Shown piece by piece: positions 35,624-44,370 of a stretch of 64,000 nucleotides of DNA (positions are counted from its first letter, which is position 1; each line of letters starts with the position of its first letter). The notes beneath the pieces were generated by a model, which had not been told where the DNA came from, did no database searches, and saw nothing but the letters and a program-made list of their open reading frames with translations. Source of the stretch: JAJDTT01 sp965116695 (GTDB lineage: Bacteria > Acidobacteriota > UBA6911 > RPQK01 > JAJDTT01); the NCBI GenBank assembly GCA_965116695.1, contig OZ220706.1, positions 868,001 to 932,000 on the forward strand, written 5' to 3'. Position numbers and translations under genes: made by a program.

Positions 35624-37261
35624 ATGCAAAACCGAAGACGCTTCCTCAAAAACACGGCGGCGGCGACCACCGCCACGACGCTGTTGCCCGCCCTCGCCGG
35701 ATCCGGCTGCTCCCCGGGCACGGAACGATCCAGGCAAAGCAGCCGCAGGAAACGGATCATCTGGAACAACGATGCCGACGACCTGGCGGGAATCGCGCAG
35801 GATCTGGGCCGGCGGCCTCACTGGCCGAAACGGTTCGATTCCGTCGACGAGTATCTCGCCCTGCGGATGAATCATCTCAAGGGGACCCACGTCGACGGAC
35901 TGGCCCACTGCGGCCTTGCCACCATCCCTCATTGGGAATTGCCTCGCAAAAACATCCAGGCCCTGGGTCCCGACCCGGTCCAGCCCGCCGTGAAGTTCGC
36001 CCACGACAACAACCTGGAATTCTTCTTCTCCATCCGCATGAACGACGTCCATTGCGCCGTCTACCCGGGGATCCAGTATTGGACTCCGCTCAAGCTGGAG
36101 AACCCCCATCTCCTCCAGTCCCGCATCAGCTCCGAACGGTTCCAGGAGACGGTCCTGCCCTGGATCAATGGTGAATCCGCAGATCATCCTCACGACGCGC
36201 TCCTGGAGTATTGGGGCAACGGCGGCAGGCGCACCATCGACCGCTTTCGCAACAGTTCGCTGGGCCCCATCTCATTTTCCTGGCCCGCTTTCGACTACGC
36301 CCGCCCCGAGGTCAGAGATTATTTCCTGGGCGTGGTCCGGGAAGCCTGCCGGCGCTACGACCTGGAGGGCATCGAGCTGGACTGGTGCCGCCATCCCCTG
36401 CTCTTCCGCTACGGACAGGAGAGGCGCCACCTGCCGGTGATGACCGACCTCATCCGACGCATCCACCAGGTCCTGGAGCAGCGCGGGAAAAAAAGGGGAC
36501 GGCCCATTCTCTTGTCCATGAGAGTCCCCGATTCCCCCGATCTGGCCCTCTCGGTGGGACTGGACGTGGAGGAATGGGTCGCCCGCGGCTGGGTAGACTT
36601 CCTGATCGCCGGCTTCGGTTCCCTCCCCTACTCCTTTCCGGTGCAGGAATGGATCCGAATGGGCCGGACCCACGGCATCCCGGTGTACGGCGGCCTGAGT
36701 TGGAAGTTCGTCTTCGATCACGTGGAGGCGATCCGGGGGGCCGCCTACCGGCTCTGGGACGAAGGGGTGGACGGCCTGCACGCCTTCAACTTCCTGGACC
36801 CGGCAAGATTCGACTCGCTCCATGAGATCGGAGAACCGGAGACGCTCGCGGACTTGGACAAGATGTACCAGATCGACCTGGACCGGAAGCGGGTCGGGTA
36901 CATGAACGAGAGCCTCTGGCCGGGACAACTGCCCCTCTCCTTCGCCACCCAGGCGGGGCCCGCCCGATTCGACCTGAAGCTGAAGATCGCCGACCGGCCG
37001 GAACGGGCCAGCAGCGTCCGGGTCGAGACGCGGTGGGCCAACCCCGAAGAGGACGGCCGTGTCACCTGGCGGGTCAACGGAGAGGGTCAGCCTCGTCCGC
37101 GCGCCGCAGGCGCGGACCAGCCGGGCTGGTCCAGTTGGGAGACCCGCGACCTTCGCTACGGCGAGAATTCCTTCCTGGTGACGGTTCGGCCACCCGACTC
37201 CGGGGACGCTTCCGAACTGCTGACGCTGGAGGAATTGAGAGTCTGGATCCGGTATGGGTGA
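35624..37261 (+). CDS. Tat-exported TIM-barrel protein, glycoside-hydrolase-like (family not identified)
   Basis: A 545-residue protein with a twin-arginine leader (MQNRRRFLKNTAAATTATT) and a likely lipid-attachment or cleavage zone near SGCSP. The central part looks like a GH-like barrel, with FFFSIRMNDVH, YDLEGIELDWCRHP (acid pair candidates), GRPILLSMRVP and YGGLSWKF, followed by a C-terminal beta domain. The ELDW motif parallels GLQIDF in the related product of 38337-39953, which suggests a common family. No exact family was recognised and catalysis is inferred from the fold only. Confidence 0.65.
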   Translation: MQNRRRFLKNTAAATTATTLLPALAGSGCSPGTERSRQSSRRKRIIWNNDADDLAGIAQDLGRRPHWPKRFDSVDEYLALRMNHLKGTHVDGLAHCGLATIPHWELPRKNIQALGPDPVQPAVKFAHDNNLEFFFSIRMNDVHCAVYPGIQYWTPLKLENPHLLQSRISSERFQETVLPWINGESADHPHDALLEYWGNGGRRTIDRFRNSSLGPISFSWPAFDYARPEVRDYFLGVVREACRRYDLEGIELDWCRHPLLFRYGQERRHLPVMTDLIRRIHQVLEQRGKKRGRPILLSMRVPDSPDLALSVGLDVEEWVARGWVDFLIAGFGSLPYSFPVQEWIRMGRTHGIPVYGGLSWKFVFDHVEAIRGAAYRLWDEGVDGLHAFNFLDPARFDSLHEIGEPETLADLDKMYQIDLDRKRVGYMNESLWPGQLPLSFATQAGPARFDLKLKIADRPERASSVRVETRWANPEEDGRVTWRVNGEGQPRPRAAGADQPGWSSWETRDLRYGENSFLVTVRPPDSGDASELLTLEELRVWIRYG

Positions 37262-37328
37262 GTTTGGAACATGAATAGGGACGACGTTGGGGCCGCCCTC
37301 TTCCCGGTGGCATGAACCCGCTCGAAAC

Positions 37329-37358
37329 GAAGAGGGCACCCACAAGGTGTGCCCCTAC
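37329..37358. repeat. GC-rich palindrome, copy 2 of a dispersed intergenic family
   Basis: The core GGGCAC (37334-37339) pairs with GTGCCC (37349-37354), flanked by GAAGA before and CCTACAT after, the same flanks as the copy at 63.48 kb. It lies in the gap between convergent genes. The stem is less perfect than in copies 1 and 3. Confidence 0.55.
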
Positions 37359-37464
37359 ATCCCTGGTTCTCCCGAACCACCAGTAAAATGGGGGACGTCC
37401 GGGTGGCAACGCCTGGAAATCAAGAAGGCAAGGGCGTTGGTTTGCTGATCGTCTCTACACCTGA

Positions 37465-38340
37465 TTATAGGCAGGTCCGGTCTTCCGACCGGAGATCTTC
37501 CACCGGCGTGCCGCTGTGGAACACGCCGCGCATCGCCCGGGGCCGCCATTCCTTCGACGCGTCGTAAAAGGGCGCCTCGGTATCGATGGTCGATATCAGG
37601 ACTCCGGCACGGTGCAGCGGCAGCCGTCCTGCGATCAGTCCGTCCGGCTGCACAACGAAGCTGGAGCCGCTGCTGTGCCGGCGGGTCGTATTGTTGACAC
37701 TGATCCACATGTAGTTGCTGGCGGCGTAAGTCTGCATGGTGGCGAGCACCAGCACCTTCCAGACGTCGTGGTATTTCAGCTTGTGTTCCCGCGTCATTCC
37801 ACCGTTGTGGTAGGAGTGGAACATCAATTGGACCTCCCGCCGCTTGTATTCCCGGTAGAGTTCCGGATAGCGGAAGTCATGACAGATCTGGAGGCCGCAA
37901 CGGACTCCGCCGACCTCAAAAACCACGAACCGGTTTCCCGGGCTGTAGTGGCTCAGATCATCCTCGACCTTTGTTCTGGAGCCGGTGCAGAACCTCTTGT
38001 CGTAACGGTCAACGACCGCGCCTCGCGGGTCGATGAGGTAGAGGCTGTTGTGGGGCCGGTGCTCGCCGCTCAGGCGATGGTTGGACCCCAGAATCACCCA
38101 GAGGCCCAGGTCACGGGCCAACCCGGTCACCTCTTGGACGGAGCGCTGGAGCAGGTCCCAGTCGTAGCCCTCCAGCGACGGCAGGTCGACCCCGGCGTAG
38201 CCGCCGAGGCAGCACTCGGAGAAATGGGCCAGTTCGGCTCCCTTGTCGCGGGCCGCCTTCATCTGCCTCTTCACATAGCCCAGGTTGCGCCGGATATCGC
38301 TGGTGACGGGAAACTGGCAGGTCGCAATCGTGATCTTCAT
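37465..38340 (-). CDS. Carbon-nitrogen hydrolase (nitrilase superfamily)
   Basis: A 291-residue nitrilase-superfamily enzyme with the complete catalytic triad: Glu42 (HFSECCLGGYAG), Lys115 (YDKRFCTG) and Cys153 (LQICHDFRYPE). It hydrolyses an amide or nitrile; the CHDFRYPE motif resembles amidase/carbamoylase branches. ATG 38340 overlaps the upstream TIM-barrel stop by 4 bp (ATGA), so the two are co-translated; the open frame continues upstream but inside that gene. The neighbour suggests that the substrate is linked to extracellular polymer breakdown, but this is inference. Confidence 0.88.
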   Translation of the reverse strand: MKITIATCQFPVTSDIRRNLGYVKRQMKAARDKGAELAHFSECCLGGYAGVDLPSLEGYDWDLLQRSVQEVTGLARDLGLWVILGSNHRLSGEHRPHNSLYLIDPRGAVVDRYDKRFCTGSRTKVEDDLSHYSPGNRFVVFEVGGVRCGLQICHDFRYPELYREYKRREVQLMFHSYHNGGMTREHKLKYHDVWKVLVLATMQTYAASNYMWISVNNTTRRHSSGSSFVVQPDGLIAGRLPLHRAGVLISTIDTEAPFYDASKEWRPRAMRGVFHSGTPVEDLRSEDRTCL

Positions 38341-39953
38341 GAGTATTCCAGGTGAACCTCCACCTTCTCCAGTTTGACGCCGCCGCCGGGCTCGCCGTGG
38401 GAGAGACTCAACTCGACGTTGTTGAAGCCGGCCCGGCAATTCCCGGGCTCCAGGCCGTATTCGATCCTGAGCAGTCGCTGTTCCGGGTCCACGCGTTGCC
38501 TCGCCGCCCTTCCCGAATTGGGTTGGGGACGGGGTGAGACGATCTGGTAGTCCTTCCAATCGGGATCGCGAAGGACCGGAGTCAGGACGCTGCCGTTGAA
38601 GCGGGCGCGGACGATTGTTTCCGTTGCGGCGCCGAAGAGAACGATCCGCAGCTTCATAGCGGCGACGCGATCGGCCGCGGCCGCCACCGGCTCTTCGATT
38701 CTGAGATCCAGCCGGACCGGTTCCCTTCCCGCCGTCAAGTGGAGCGGCAACCGGGCGTCAGCGTTCCGGTTGAAGAACCCTTCGGCCCAGGGGAAGGCGC
38801 CGCGCCGGTCCAGGGCAAAGACCTTGTCCCGCAGGTGCATGCTCTCAAGACTTCCCAGCTCCCGATACCCCTGGCCGTGTGATTCGGGTCCCGGATTGAT
38901 GCCCATACCCACGCAAGTTTTCCGCGTCGCGTTGCTCCAGTTCCAGGTGACCACACTGTCGGCGCCCTGCCGCCACCAGTTGCTGTACACCCCGCGCAGG
39001 AACTCGATGGGTTGCCACTGGTAGGCGTCCGAAGCGTGGTGGTCGTCCCAGCAGGGCTGAACCTTGATGTCCCGGTCCCGGGCGATGGCCAGGAAGGACG
39101 TCACGTCCACCTCCAGGGAGCGGGTGCCGATGGTGAAGATGTCCACCAGGCGTTCCCGAGCCCACGATTCGAGGTCGAAACCGTCCTGCTTGGCGCCTTC
39201 CACGCTCTTGGGCACTCTCACCGCCAGCAAAAAGGGGCGGCCTCGTTTCTTGGCGGTGTCCAGGAGCATGAGCCGGACCCGGCGGATGAAACCCGTGAGG
39301 CGCTCCCTCAGCTCCCATTGCCGGCCGGGAGGCAGGATGGGCGTGTGCCGGGCAAAGTCGATCTGCAGGCCGTCGAAATCGTAATTCTCCGCCAGATAGC
39401 GCAGATTCCCGAGCTTGAAGTCCTGCAGTCCCGGGGCCGCCAGATTCCACATGCCGTGGGGCCACCAGGTGGGGATCACCCAGTCGGGGTTCTCATTCTT
39501 GAGACGGAATGTCTTGCCGTCCAGTTCCACCTCGCTGATCCGGTGGTTGAAGAAGGCTTCCAGCCCCCGGCTGTGTGTGCCGTCCACCAACGCCTTCAGA
39601 GGGTCGGTCCCTGCGGCGGCCCAGGCATCGTAACGCGCCTGGACGTCCGCCGGGAATCCCTGGTTGGGATAGACGGCCAGGGCGGCCATGTCCCACCAGA
39701 TGGCGTCGATCTGGGTCTCCAGCTCGTCCAGATAGGAGAACCGGTAGCGGAGCCAGGATGCGAAATCGCCCCCAAAAGGAGTCGCTCCGTGACCGTCGCC
39801 GTAGGCGTCCTGCATCATGACGATCCGGCGCTGGCGGTGAACCGCCTTGACGTGCTCCCGTGACAGTGTCAGCGGAGACTCGGCGAGAACCGGGATTCCA
39901 GACGCCAGGAGACACCCCGACACGGCCCTTGCCAGGAAACTCCGGCGCTTCAT
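38337..39953 (-). CDS. Tat-exported TIM-barrel protein related to the 35.6 kb gene
   Basis: A 538-residue protein with a twin-arginine leader (MKRRSFLARAVSGCLLASG) and a barrel with FFNHRISEV, NYDFDGLQIDFARH, RPFLLAVRVPKSV and IKVQPCWDDHH. The order of strands and the GLQIDF/GIELDW motif match the other exported barrel, so the two are probably paralogues. A C-terminal beta domain follows. ATG 39953 is chosen because it opens the Tat leader; a start further upstream at 39995 is possible. The nitrilase gene overlaps its end. Function not assigned; GH-like hydrolysis is likely. Confidence 0.65.
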   Translation of the reverse strand: MKRRSFLARAVSGCLLASGIPVLAESPLTLSREHVKAVHRQRRIVMMQDAYGDGHGATPFGGDFASWLRYRFSYLDELETQIDAIWWDMAALAVYPNQGFPADVQARYDAWAAAGTDPLKALVDGTHSRGLEAFFNHRISEVELDGKTFRLKNENPDWVIPTWWPHGMWNLAAPGLQDFKLGNLRYLAENYDFDGLQIDFARHTPILPPGRQWELRERLTGFIRRVRLMLLDTAKKRGRPFLLAVRVPKSVEGAKQDGFDLESWARERLVDIFTIGTRSLEVDVTSFLAIARDRDIKVQPCWDDHHASDAYQWQPIEFLRGVYSNWWRQGADSVVTWNWSNATRKTCVGMGINPGPESHGQGYRELGSLESMHLRDKVFALDRRGAFPWAEGFFNRNADARLPLHLTAGREPVRLDLRIEEPVAAAADRVAAMKLRIVLFGAATETIVRARFNGSVLTPVLRDPDWKDYQIVSPRPQPNSGRAARQRVDPEQRLLRIEYGLEPGNCRAGFNNVELSLSHGEPGGGVKLEKVEVHLEYS

Positions 39954-40096
39954 GGGGGAATCAGGACGAAATACAGTCATATTTGAAGCCGGCACAGGCT
40001 ACCACAACGGGGCACCCCTTTCTCAAATCAGCACAACTGTAAGATTCTCAACAACTTGAGATCCATTCACTTGATTCTGGCGCCAAACGCCGGATA

Positions 40097-42631
40097 ATGA
40101 GCGGCATGCTTACAAAATCCTCGGTAATGTCGCGTCTTCCCCGAATCCCACTTCTCTTCATCGCCGGCATGGCCGCGTGGCTGGCAGCCGTTCTCGTCGC
40201 CCAGAAAGGAGGAGCCGAAGCCGTAGAAATCGGACGACACAATGCGGATCTTCTGCCGGCCGGCAAGGAAGCGGACGGCATCATCGGGGACTTCGTGCTC
40301 CGGAACGACCGCATCCACGCCCTCATTGGGGGAAACCTGACCGCACGCCGGGCCAACATGATGCATGACCGGAACCAGATCATTCCTGGGACCCTGTTCG
40401 ACCTGGATCTGGCCGGCGCCGGCAACGACCAGATCACTTCGTTCCGGCCCGGACACCTGGCGGGTCCGGTCAGTTACGTCCGGATCGTGAGCGACGGCAG
40501 CGGCGGCGCGGCCGAGATCGAAACCGTCCGCACGGCGGCCAGCGGGGACGGACTCCACCAGCGCCACGTCTACCGGTTGGAGCCGGAGTGGCAGCATGTG
40601 GAGATCCTCTCCACCTTCCACAACCAATCCGGCGAGGCCCGGAAGATCCAGCCTCAACCGGTCTGGAAATCGCCTCCGGCTTACGAGCGTCTTGCCCAGT
40701 TCTCCCAAACCTGGGAAGCCGGCGCCATTCGGGTCGCCGACAGTATCGATCCCTTCGACAAACGTTCCTACGCCTGGGCGCCCCTGGAGAGGGACGGCCT
40801 GGCCGATTTGGCGGCGGAGGTCGAGCTGGCGCCTGGAGAAAAGAGAACCTTCGGGATCGCACTGGCGGTAGCGGACAGCCCTCTGGCCGCCTACGGCCAG
40901 GTCGCGTCCGTCTTGAGTCCTACCGGGACTGTGGCCGGGAGCGCCGTGGACCAGGGCGGGAACCCGGCCATTCGATCTTCTCTGCTGTTCAATGTCGCTG
41001 GTACCGATCTTCCGCTCTACCCGGATGCCGAGGGACGGTTTTCATTCCCTCTTCCGGCAGGAGACTACCCGGTCCGTTTCACCGATCTGGGCCGGCCCGA
41101 TCAGGAATTGAACCTCCAGGTATCGGCGGGAAAGAGCGTCAACCTGGATCTGGCGCCCCCGGCGGCTTCGGCCATCCGCTTCCGGATCCGGGACTCCCGG
41201 GGCAATCCGTCCCCGGCCAAGGTCCAGTTTCTGGGCGTCGACGGGACCGAAACGCCCAACTTCGGCACGGACTACCGGGCCCACGGCTGCGATCACCAGT
41301 ACCACACCCACGACGGAGCGTTCACCCAGCAGGTTCCCGCGGGCGACTACCTGATCCGGATCACGCGGGGGCCCGAATTCAACCTGGTGGAACGCCGGGT
41401 CGCCGTCCCCAACGGGGAGACCGTGGCGCTGGAGGCCACTCTCGAACGCTCCGTGGACACTACCGGCTGGATCAGCACCGACTACCACTCCCACTCCTCC
41501 CCCAGCGGCGACAACCACTGCAACACCTACGACCGGATCATCAACTTCGCCGCCGAGCAACTGGAGTTCATCCCGACCACGGAGCACAACCGCATCTACG
41601 ACTGGCAGCCCTACATCGACGAGTTGGGCCTGGAGAAACTGCTGCGAACCGTGCCCGGCATCGAACTCACGGGACAGGGCCAGCACTTCAACTCCTTCCC
41701 CCTCAAGTACTCGCCGCTGACCCAGGACGGAGGCGCTCCGGTCTGGCAGTATGACCCCCGCCTCAACGCCATCGTCCTGCGCAACATCTTCGGCGGCGGC
41801 CCCGACCGCTGGGTCCAGGCCAATCACCCGACAGTCGGCTACGTCTTCAACGACCGGGACCGCGACGGGCGCGGCGATGGCGGATTCGTAGGTTTCGAAG
41901 AGTTCATCGACGCGGCCGAGGTCTGGAGCGCGGAGATCCTGAACCCCAACCCGACCTATCCGGTGCAGAACCGGCGCGGCACCGCCCAACGGGAGAACCG
42001 GACCTTCGGCTGGCTCCAGATGCTGAACCAGGGACGCCACATGTGGTGCGTCGCGGTGAGCGATGCTCATCGTGTCTTCGGCGGTAACGGCGTGGGTGGT
42101 TGGAGGACCTACGTGCCCAGTTCTACCGACGATGCGGGGAAGATCGATCCGGCGGAAGTCATCGCCAACTCCAAGGCGGGACGCATGATGATCACCAACG
42201 GGCCGTTCCTGCACGTCGAGACTGCGGACGGGCTGCCCATCGGGTCCAGCGTGATCTCTGAAGGGTCGGTGGTCCTGAAGGTCAAGGTCCAGACACCCGA
42301 CTGGTTGGACATCGACCGGGTGCAGGTGCTGGTCAACAGCCGTCAGGACTCCCGGTACAACTACACGCGCAAGTCTCATCCCGGGATGTTTCGGAATGGA
42401 ATCGTGAACTTCGAGGAAGCGATACAAGTGGAACTGGAGCGGGACGCCCATCTGATCGTCGTGGCCACAGGCGAGAACTCCAATCTGGAGAAGGGCTGGG
42501 GCCGAAGCCCCGAGTCAAAGATGCACCCGGTCGCGTTCACGAATCCGATCTACGTGGATACGGACGGACACGGTTTCCAAGCCAACGGGGACACGCTGGA
42601 CCATCCGCTCCTGGTTGCCGGCGGCAGGTGA
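40097..42631 (+). CDS. Secreted CehA/McbA family metallohydrolase (PHP-type)
   Basis: An 844-residue secreted protein. After a signal peptide and a beta-rich N-terminal half, with two Ig/carboxypeptidase-regulatory-like modules (VSAGKSVNLDLAPP, FTQQVPAGDYLIRITRG), comes a PHP-type metal site: DYHSHSSPSGD and TTEHN. A second set follows at QANHP and SDAHRVFGGNG. CehA/McbA enzymes hydrolyse esters such as carbaryl; here the natural substrate is unknown, perhaps a polymer ester. ATG 40097 is used, though three ATGs fall within 30 bp. The gene is divergent from the TIM-barrel/nitrilase pair, with a 143-bp spacer. Confidence 0.85.
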   Translation: MSGMLTKSSVMSRLPRIPLLFIAGMAAWLAAVLVAQKGGAEAVEIGRHNADLLPAGKEADGIIGDFVLRNDRIHALIGGNLTARRANMMHDRNQIIPGTLFDLDLAGAGNDQITSFRPGHLAGPVSYVRIVSDGSGGAAEIETVRTAASGDGLHQRHVYRLEPEWQHVEILSTFHNQSGEARKIQPQPVWKSPPAYERLAQFSQTWEAGAIRVADSIDPFDKRSYAWAPLERDGLADLAAEVELAPGEKRTFGIALAVADSPLAAYGQVASVLSPTGTVAGSAVDQGGNPAIRSSLLFNVAGTDLPLYPDAEGRFSFPLPAGDYPVRFTDLGRPDQELNLQVSAGKSVNLDLAPPAASAIRFRIRDSRGNPSPAKVQFLGVDGTETPNFGTDYRAHGCDHQYHTHDGAFTQQVPAGDYLIRITRGPEFNLVERRVAVPNGETVALEATLERSVDTTGWISTDYHSHSSPSGDNHCNTYDRIINFAAEQLEFIPTTEHNRIYDWQPYIDELGLEKLLRTVPGIELTGQGQHFNSFPLKYSPLTQDGGAPVWQYDPRLNAIVLRNIFGGGPDRWVQANHPTVGYVFNDRDRDGRGDGGFVGFEEFIDAAEVWSAEILNPNPTYPVQNRRGTAQRENRTFGWLQMLNQGRHMWCVAVSDAHRVFGGNGVGGWRTYVPSSTDDAGKIDPAEVIANSKAGRMMITNGPFLHVETADGLPIGSSVISEGSVVLKVKVQTPDWLDIDRVQVLVNSRQDSRYNYTRKSHPGMFRNGIVNFEEAIQVELERDAHLIVVATGENSNLEKGWGRSPESKMHPVAFTNPIYVDTDGHGFQANGDTLDHPLLVAGGR

Positions 42632-43081
42632 GGTTTTATATCCTCGTTGCCGGTTCCCCGGCACTTGACATCTTGGTCTGTACTGGAATAACGACGGCCA
42701 GTTCCCGAAAACAGGTAGTTATAAACGCACACTTGCGTGCAAATTCTTAAATTCCTTAAATTGTCATTGAGTTAAGCTTTAAGTTAAACTGGACGGGCCA
42801 GTGTGCAACTTATGGAATAAAAACGGCAAGAAGGGGACAGTCACGTTCATCCTCCCATTCTTCTTTTGGAGAAGGAGAAGATCGGTAGAAATGCTCAGCA
42901 CAAGGACCCGATCAACGTTGTGATCAGACCGAAGCTGAACACAACAATCGTGTTTCATCCGCGGGGAGACTCGACCTAATTCTGTGGATATCCCGTGACT
43001 CTGCGACCCGACGCAACACGACCGGAACACTGGCCGCTTTTATCTGTGACTTATGAATAATCTGCGAGGAGGATTGTGCAC
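42632..43081. other. Gene-poor 450-bp spacer at the start of the island
   Basis: No supported gene. The part at about 42745-42790 is AT-rich (runs of TTAAATT and GTTAAGCTTTAAGTTAAAC), unlike the GC-rich flanks. This suggests the left edge of an acquired segment; no attachment-site duplication was identified. Confidence 0.4.
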
Positions 43082-43327
43082 ATGTGTCCCTCTTGCACTT
43101 CTCATTTGTCCGAACTCAAGCCTGCGGATTTCAAGTATCACGTCAGGTTTTTTGACTACATGATGTCCGCTGGGGGTCCGATTTCTTGGAGCACTCTGGC
43201 AAAGATGTCTGAAGAGACGGCATACATATGGGAAGTCCACGGTCTCGACAGAGGCCGACTGAGAGGCCATGCCAAATACCGTCAGCGGAACGATGGGTGG
43301 ACGCTTAAGATATTTGATGACGAATAG
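43082..43327 (+). CDS. Small unrecognised protein
   Basis: An 81-residue ORF with GAGGAGG 9 bp before ATG 43082; a GTG 6 bp earlier is possible but too close to the site. The sequence has a CPSC pair near the start, then FDYMMSAGGPISWSTLAKMS (helix-turn-helix-like spacing) and a tail GRLRGHAKYRQRNDGWTLKIFDDE. No family was recognised. It sits among mobile-element remnants and is composed differently from the housekeeping genes. Confidence 0.45.
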   Translation: MCPSCTSHLSELKPADFKYHVRFFDYMMSAGGPISWSTLAKMSEETAYIWEVHGLDRGRLRGHAKYRQRNDGWTLKIFDDE

Positions 43328-43394
43328 GTCTGGATGGACCCACGATCGAACATTGAACGCTACGCAGGCCTCACAACAAGTAATGCGGAAGCCG

Positions 43395-43700
43395 ACCTGA
43401 TTAACGCGGACGGCTGCCAGCGGACGGGAAGCGAGCGGCGCGAGCACCGTCCGGTCCCGCTAGGGCAATGGCGCCGACATGCGAACAAGAGGAAGAGGGT
43501 AGCAACACGGGAAACCCCGCCGGTGACGAGGCACGCGTCAACCGGGAACCCGTGAGGGCCAGCCTGACCCGTCAGTGTGGCGGGAGACCCATAGTACCGG
43601 AAAAGCCGGGTAGTGCCGGTGGGACCGCGCAGAAGCGAAGGACTGTGGGCGGCGGCGAGGCGAGAACCGGCTTGTCGTCGGGATCGTCAACGATCGGGGA
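43395..43700 (+). other. Possible group II intron 5' remnant
   Basis: The nucleotide composition and several GNRA-like and complementary short stems suggest a structured RNA. One frame reads RPIVPEKPGSAGG, resembling the leader found before group II intron reverse transcriptases (VP-KPGNAGGGK). No reverse-transcriptase domain follows and the ends cannot be set. This is a weak call; a chance match in a decayed mobile region is the alternative. Confidence 0.3.
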
Positions 43701-43807
43701 GAAGACAGAGATGTGCCACTCCCGAGGTGCGGGCGGCGGCGGTCATTGCGCCATTCCTGGCCTGGACGCGGTCGGGTCGGGAGCACCGGTCCGGGAAGTG
43801 GTGACGG

Positions 43808-44284
43808 GGATACCACAGCAACGAGACGGTACTGGAGTTGAAGGAACTGGGATTGCGGGGGTATCTGTCGGAAACGGTTCGGGGCCGGCGCAACTGGAAG
43901 AAGAAGAACCGGAAGTACTAAGCGCCAGCGTAAGCTAATCGGAGACGGGGACGACGGTTGCAGCGACAGCGACGCGAGTTGGTGGAGTGGCCGTTCGCAC
44001 ATCAGTTCACCACGGGCGGGAAGCGCTGCATCTTCGTCTGGGACCATGCCAATGTCCGAAAGCGATAGCTGATCCACGTATGTGGTTTCAATCTGGGACT
44101 GCTGATGGGCCACCTGACGGGGTCCGGAACGCTCCGGAGTCTGCAGGGCCGCGTCCTGGCGCGTCTTTTTTCGCTTTTGGGGACGAAAATAGGCCGCCGG
44201 CTCGGCTGGAATCGACTCAAGAAGCGCTTCTGGGCGCCTATCGGGCTCGACTCGCTGTTTGGGGCATCGCGGACAAATCAATAA
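43808..44284 (+). pseudogene. Decayed DDE transposase C-terminal fragment
   Basis: Read in one frame, this segment gives GYHSNETVLELKELGLRGYLSE, then VRGRRNWKKKNRKY, WPFAHQFTTGGKR, LIHVCGFNLGLLMGHLTGSGT and RSLQGR. These match the C-terminal half of transposases of the IS1182/ISNCY kind. Three in-frame stops break it, and the catalytic Asp just before GYHSN is lost to a frameshift. It cannot be functional. The N-terminal half was not found upstream, so most of the element is gone. Confidence 0.65.
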
Positions 44285-44370
44285 ACTATCTCCACGTCAG
44301 CTTGTCGAAAGAACAATAGTCGGAGAAATCAGGAATTGTGGAACGGACTGATAAGGGACGAAGGGAAAAA

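Noticed and set aside
42779..43030. Minus-strand 83-residue frame in the island spacer
   Set aside because: No ribosome site, no family pattern, and irregular composition.
43040..43447. Minus-strand 135-residue frame opposite the small gene at 43082
   Set aside because: The opposite-strand gene has a strong GAGGAGG site; this frame crosses the intron-like remnant and has no recognised motif.
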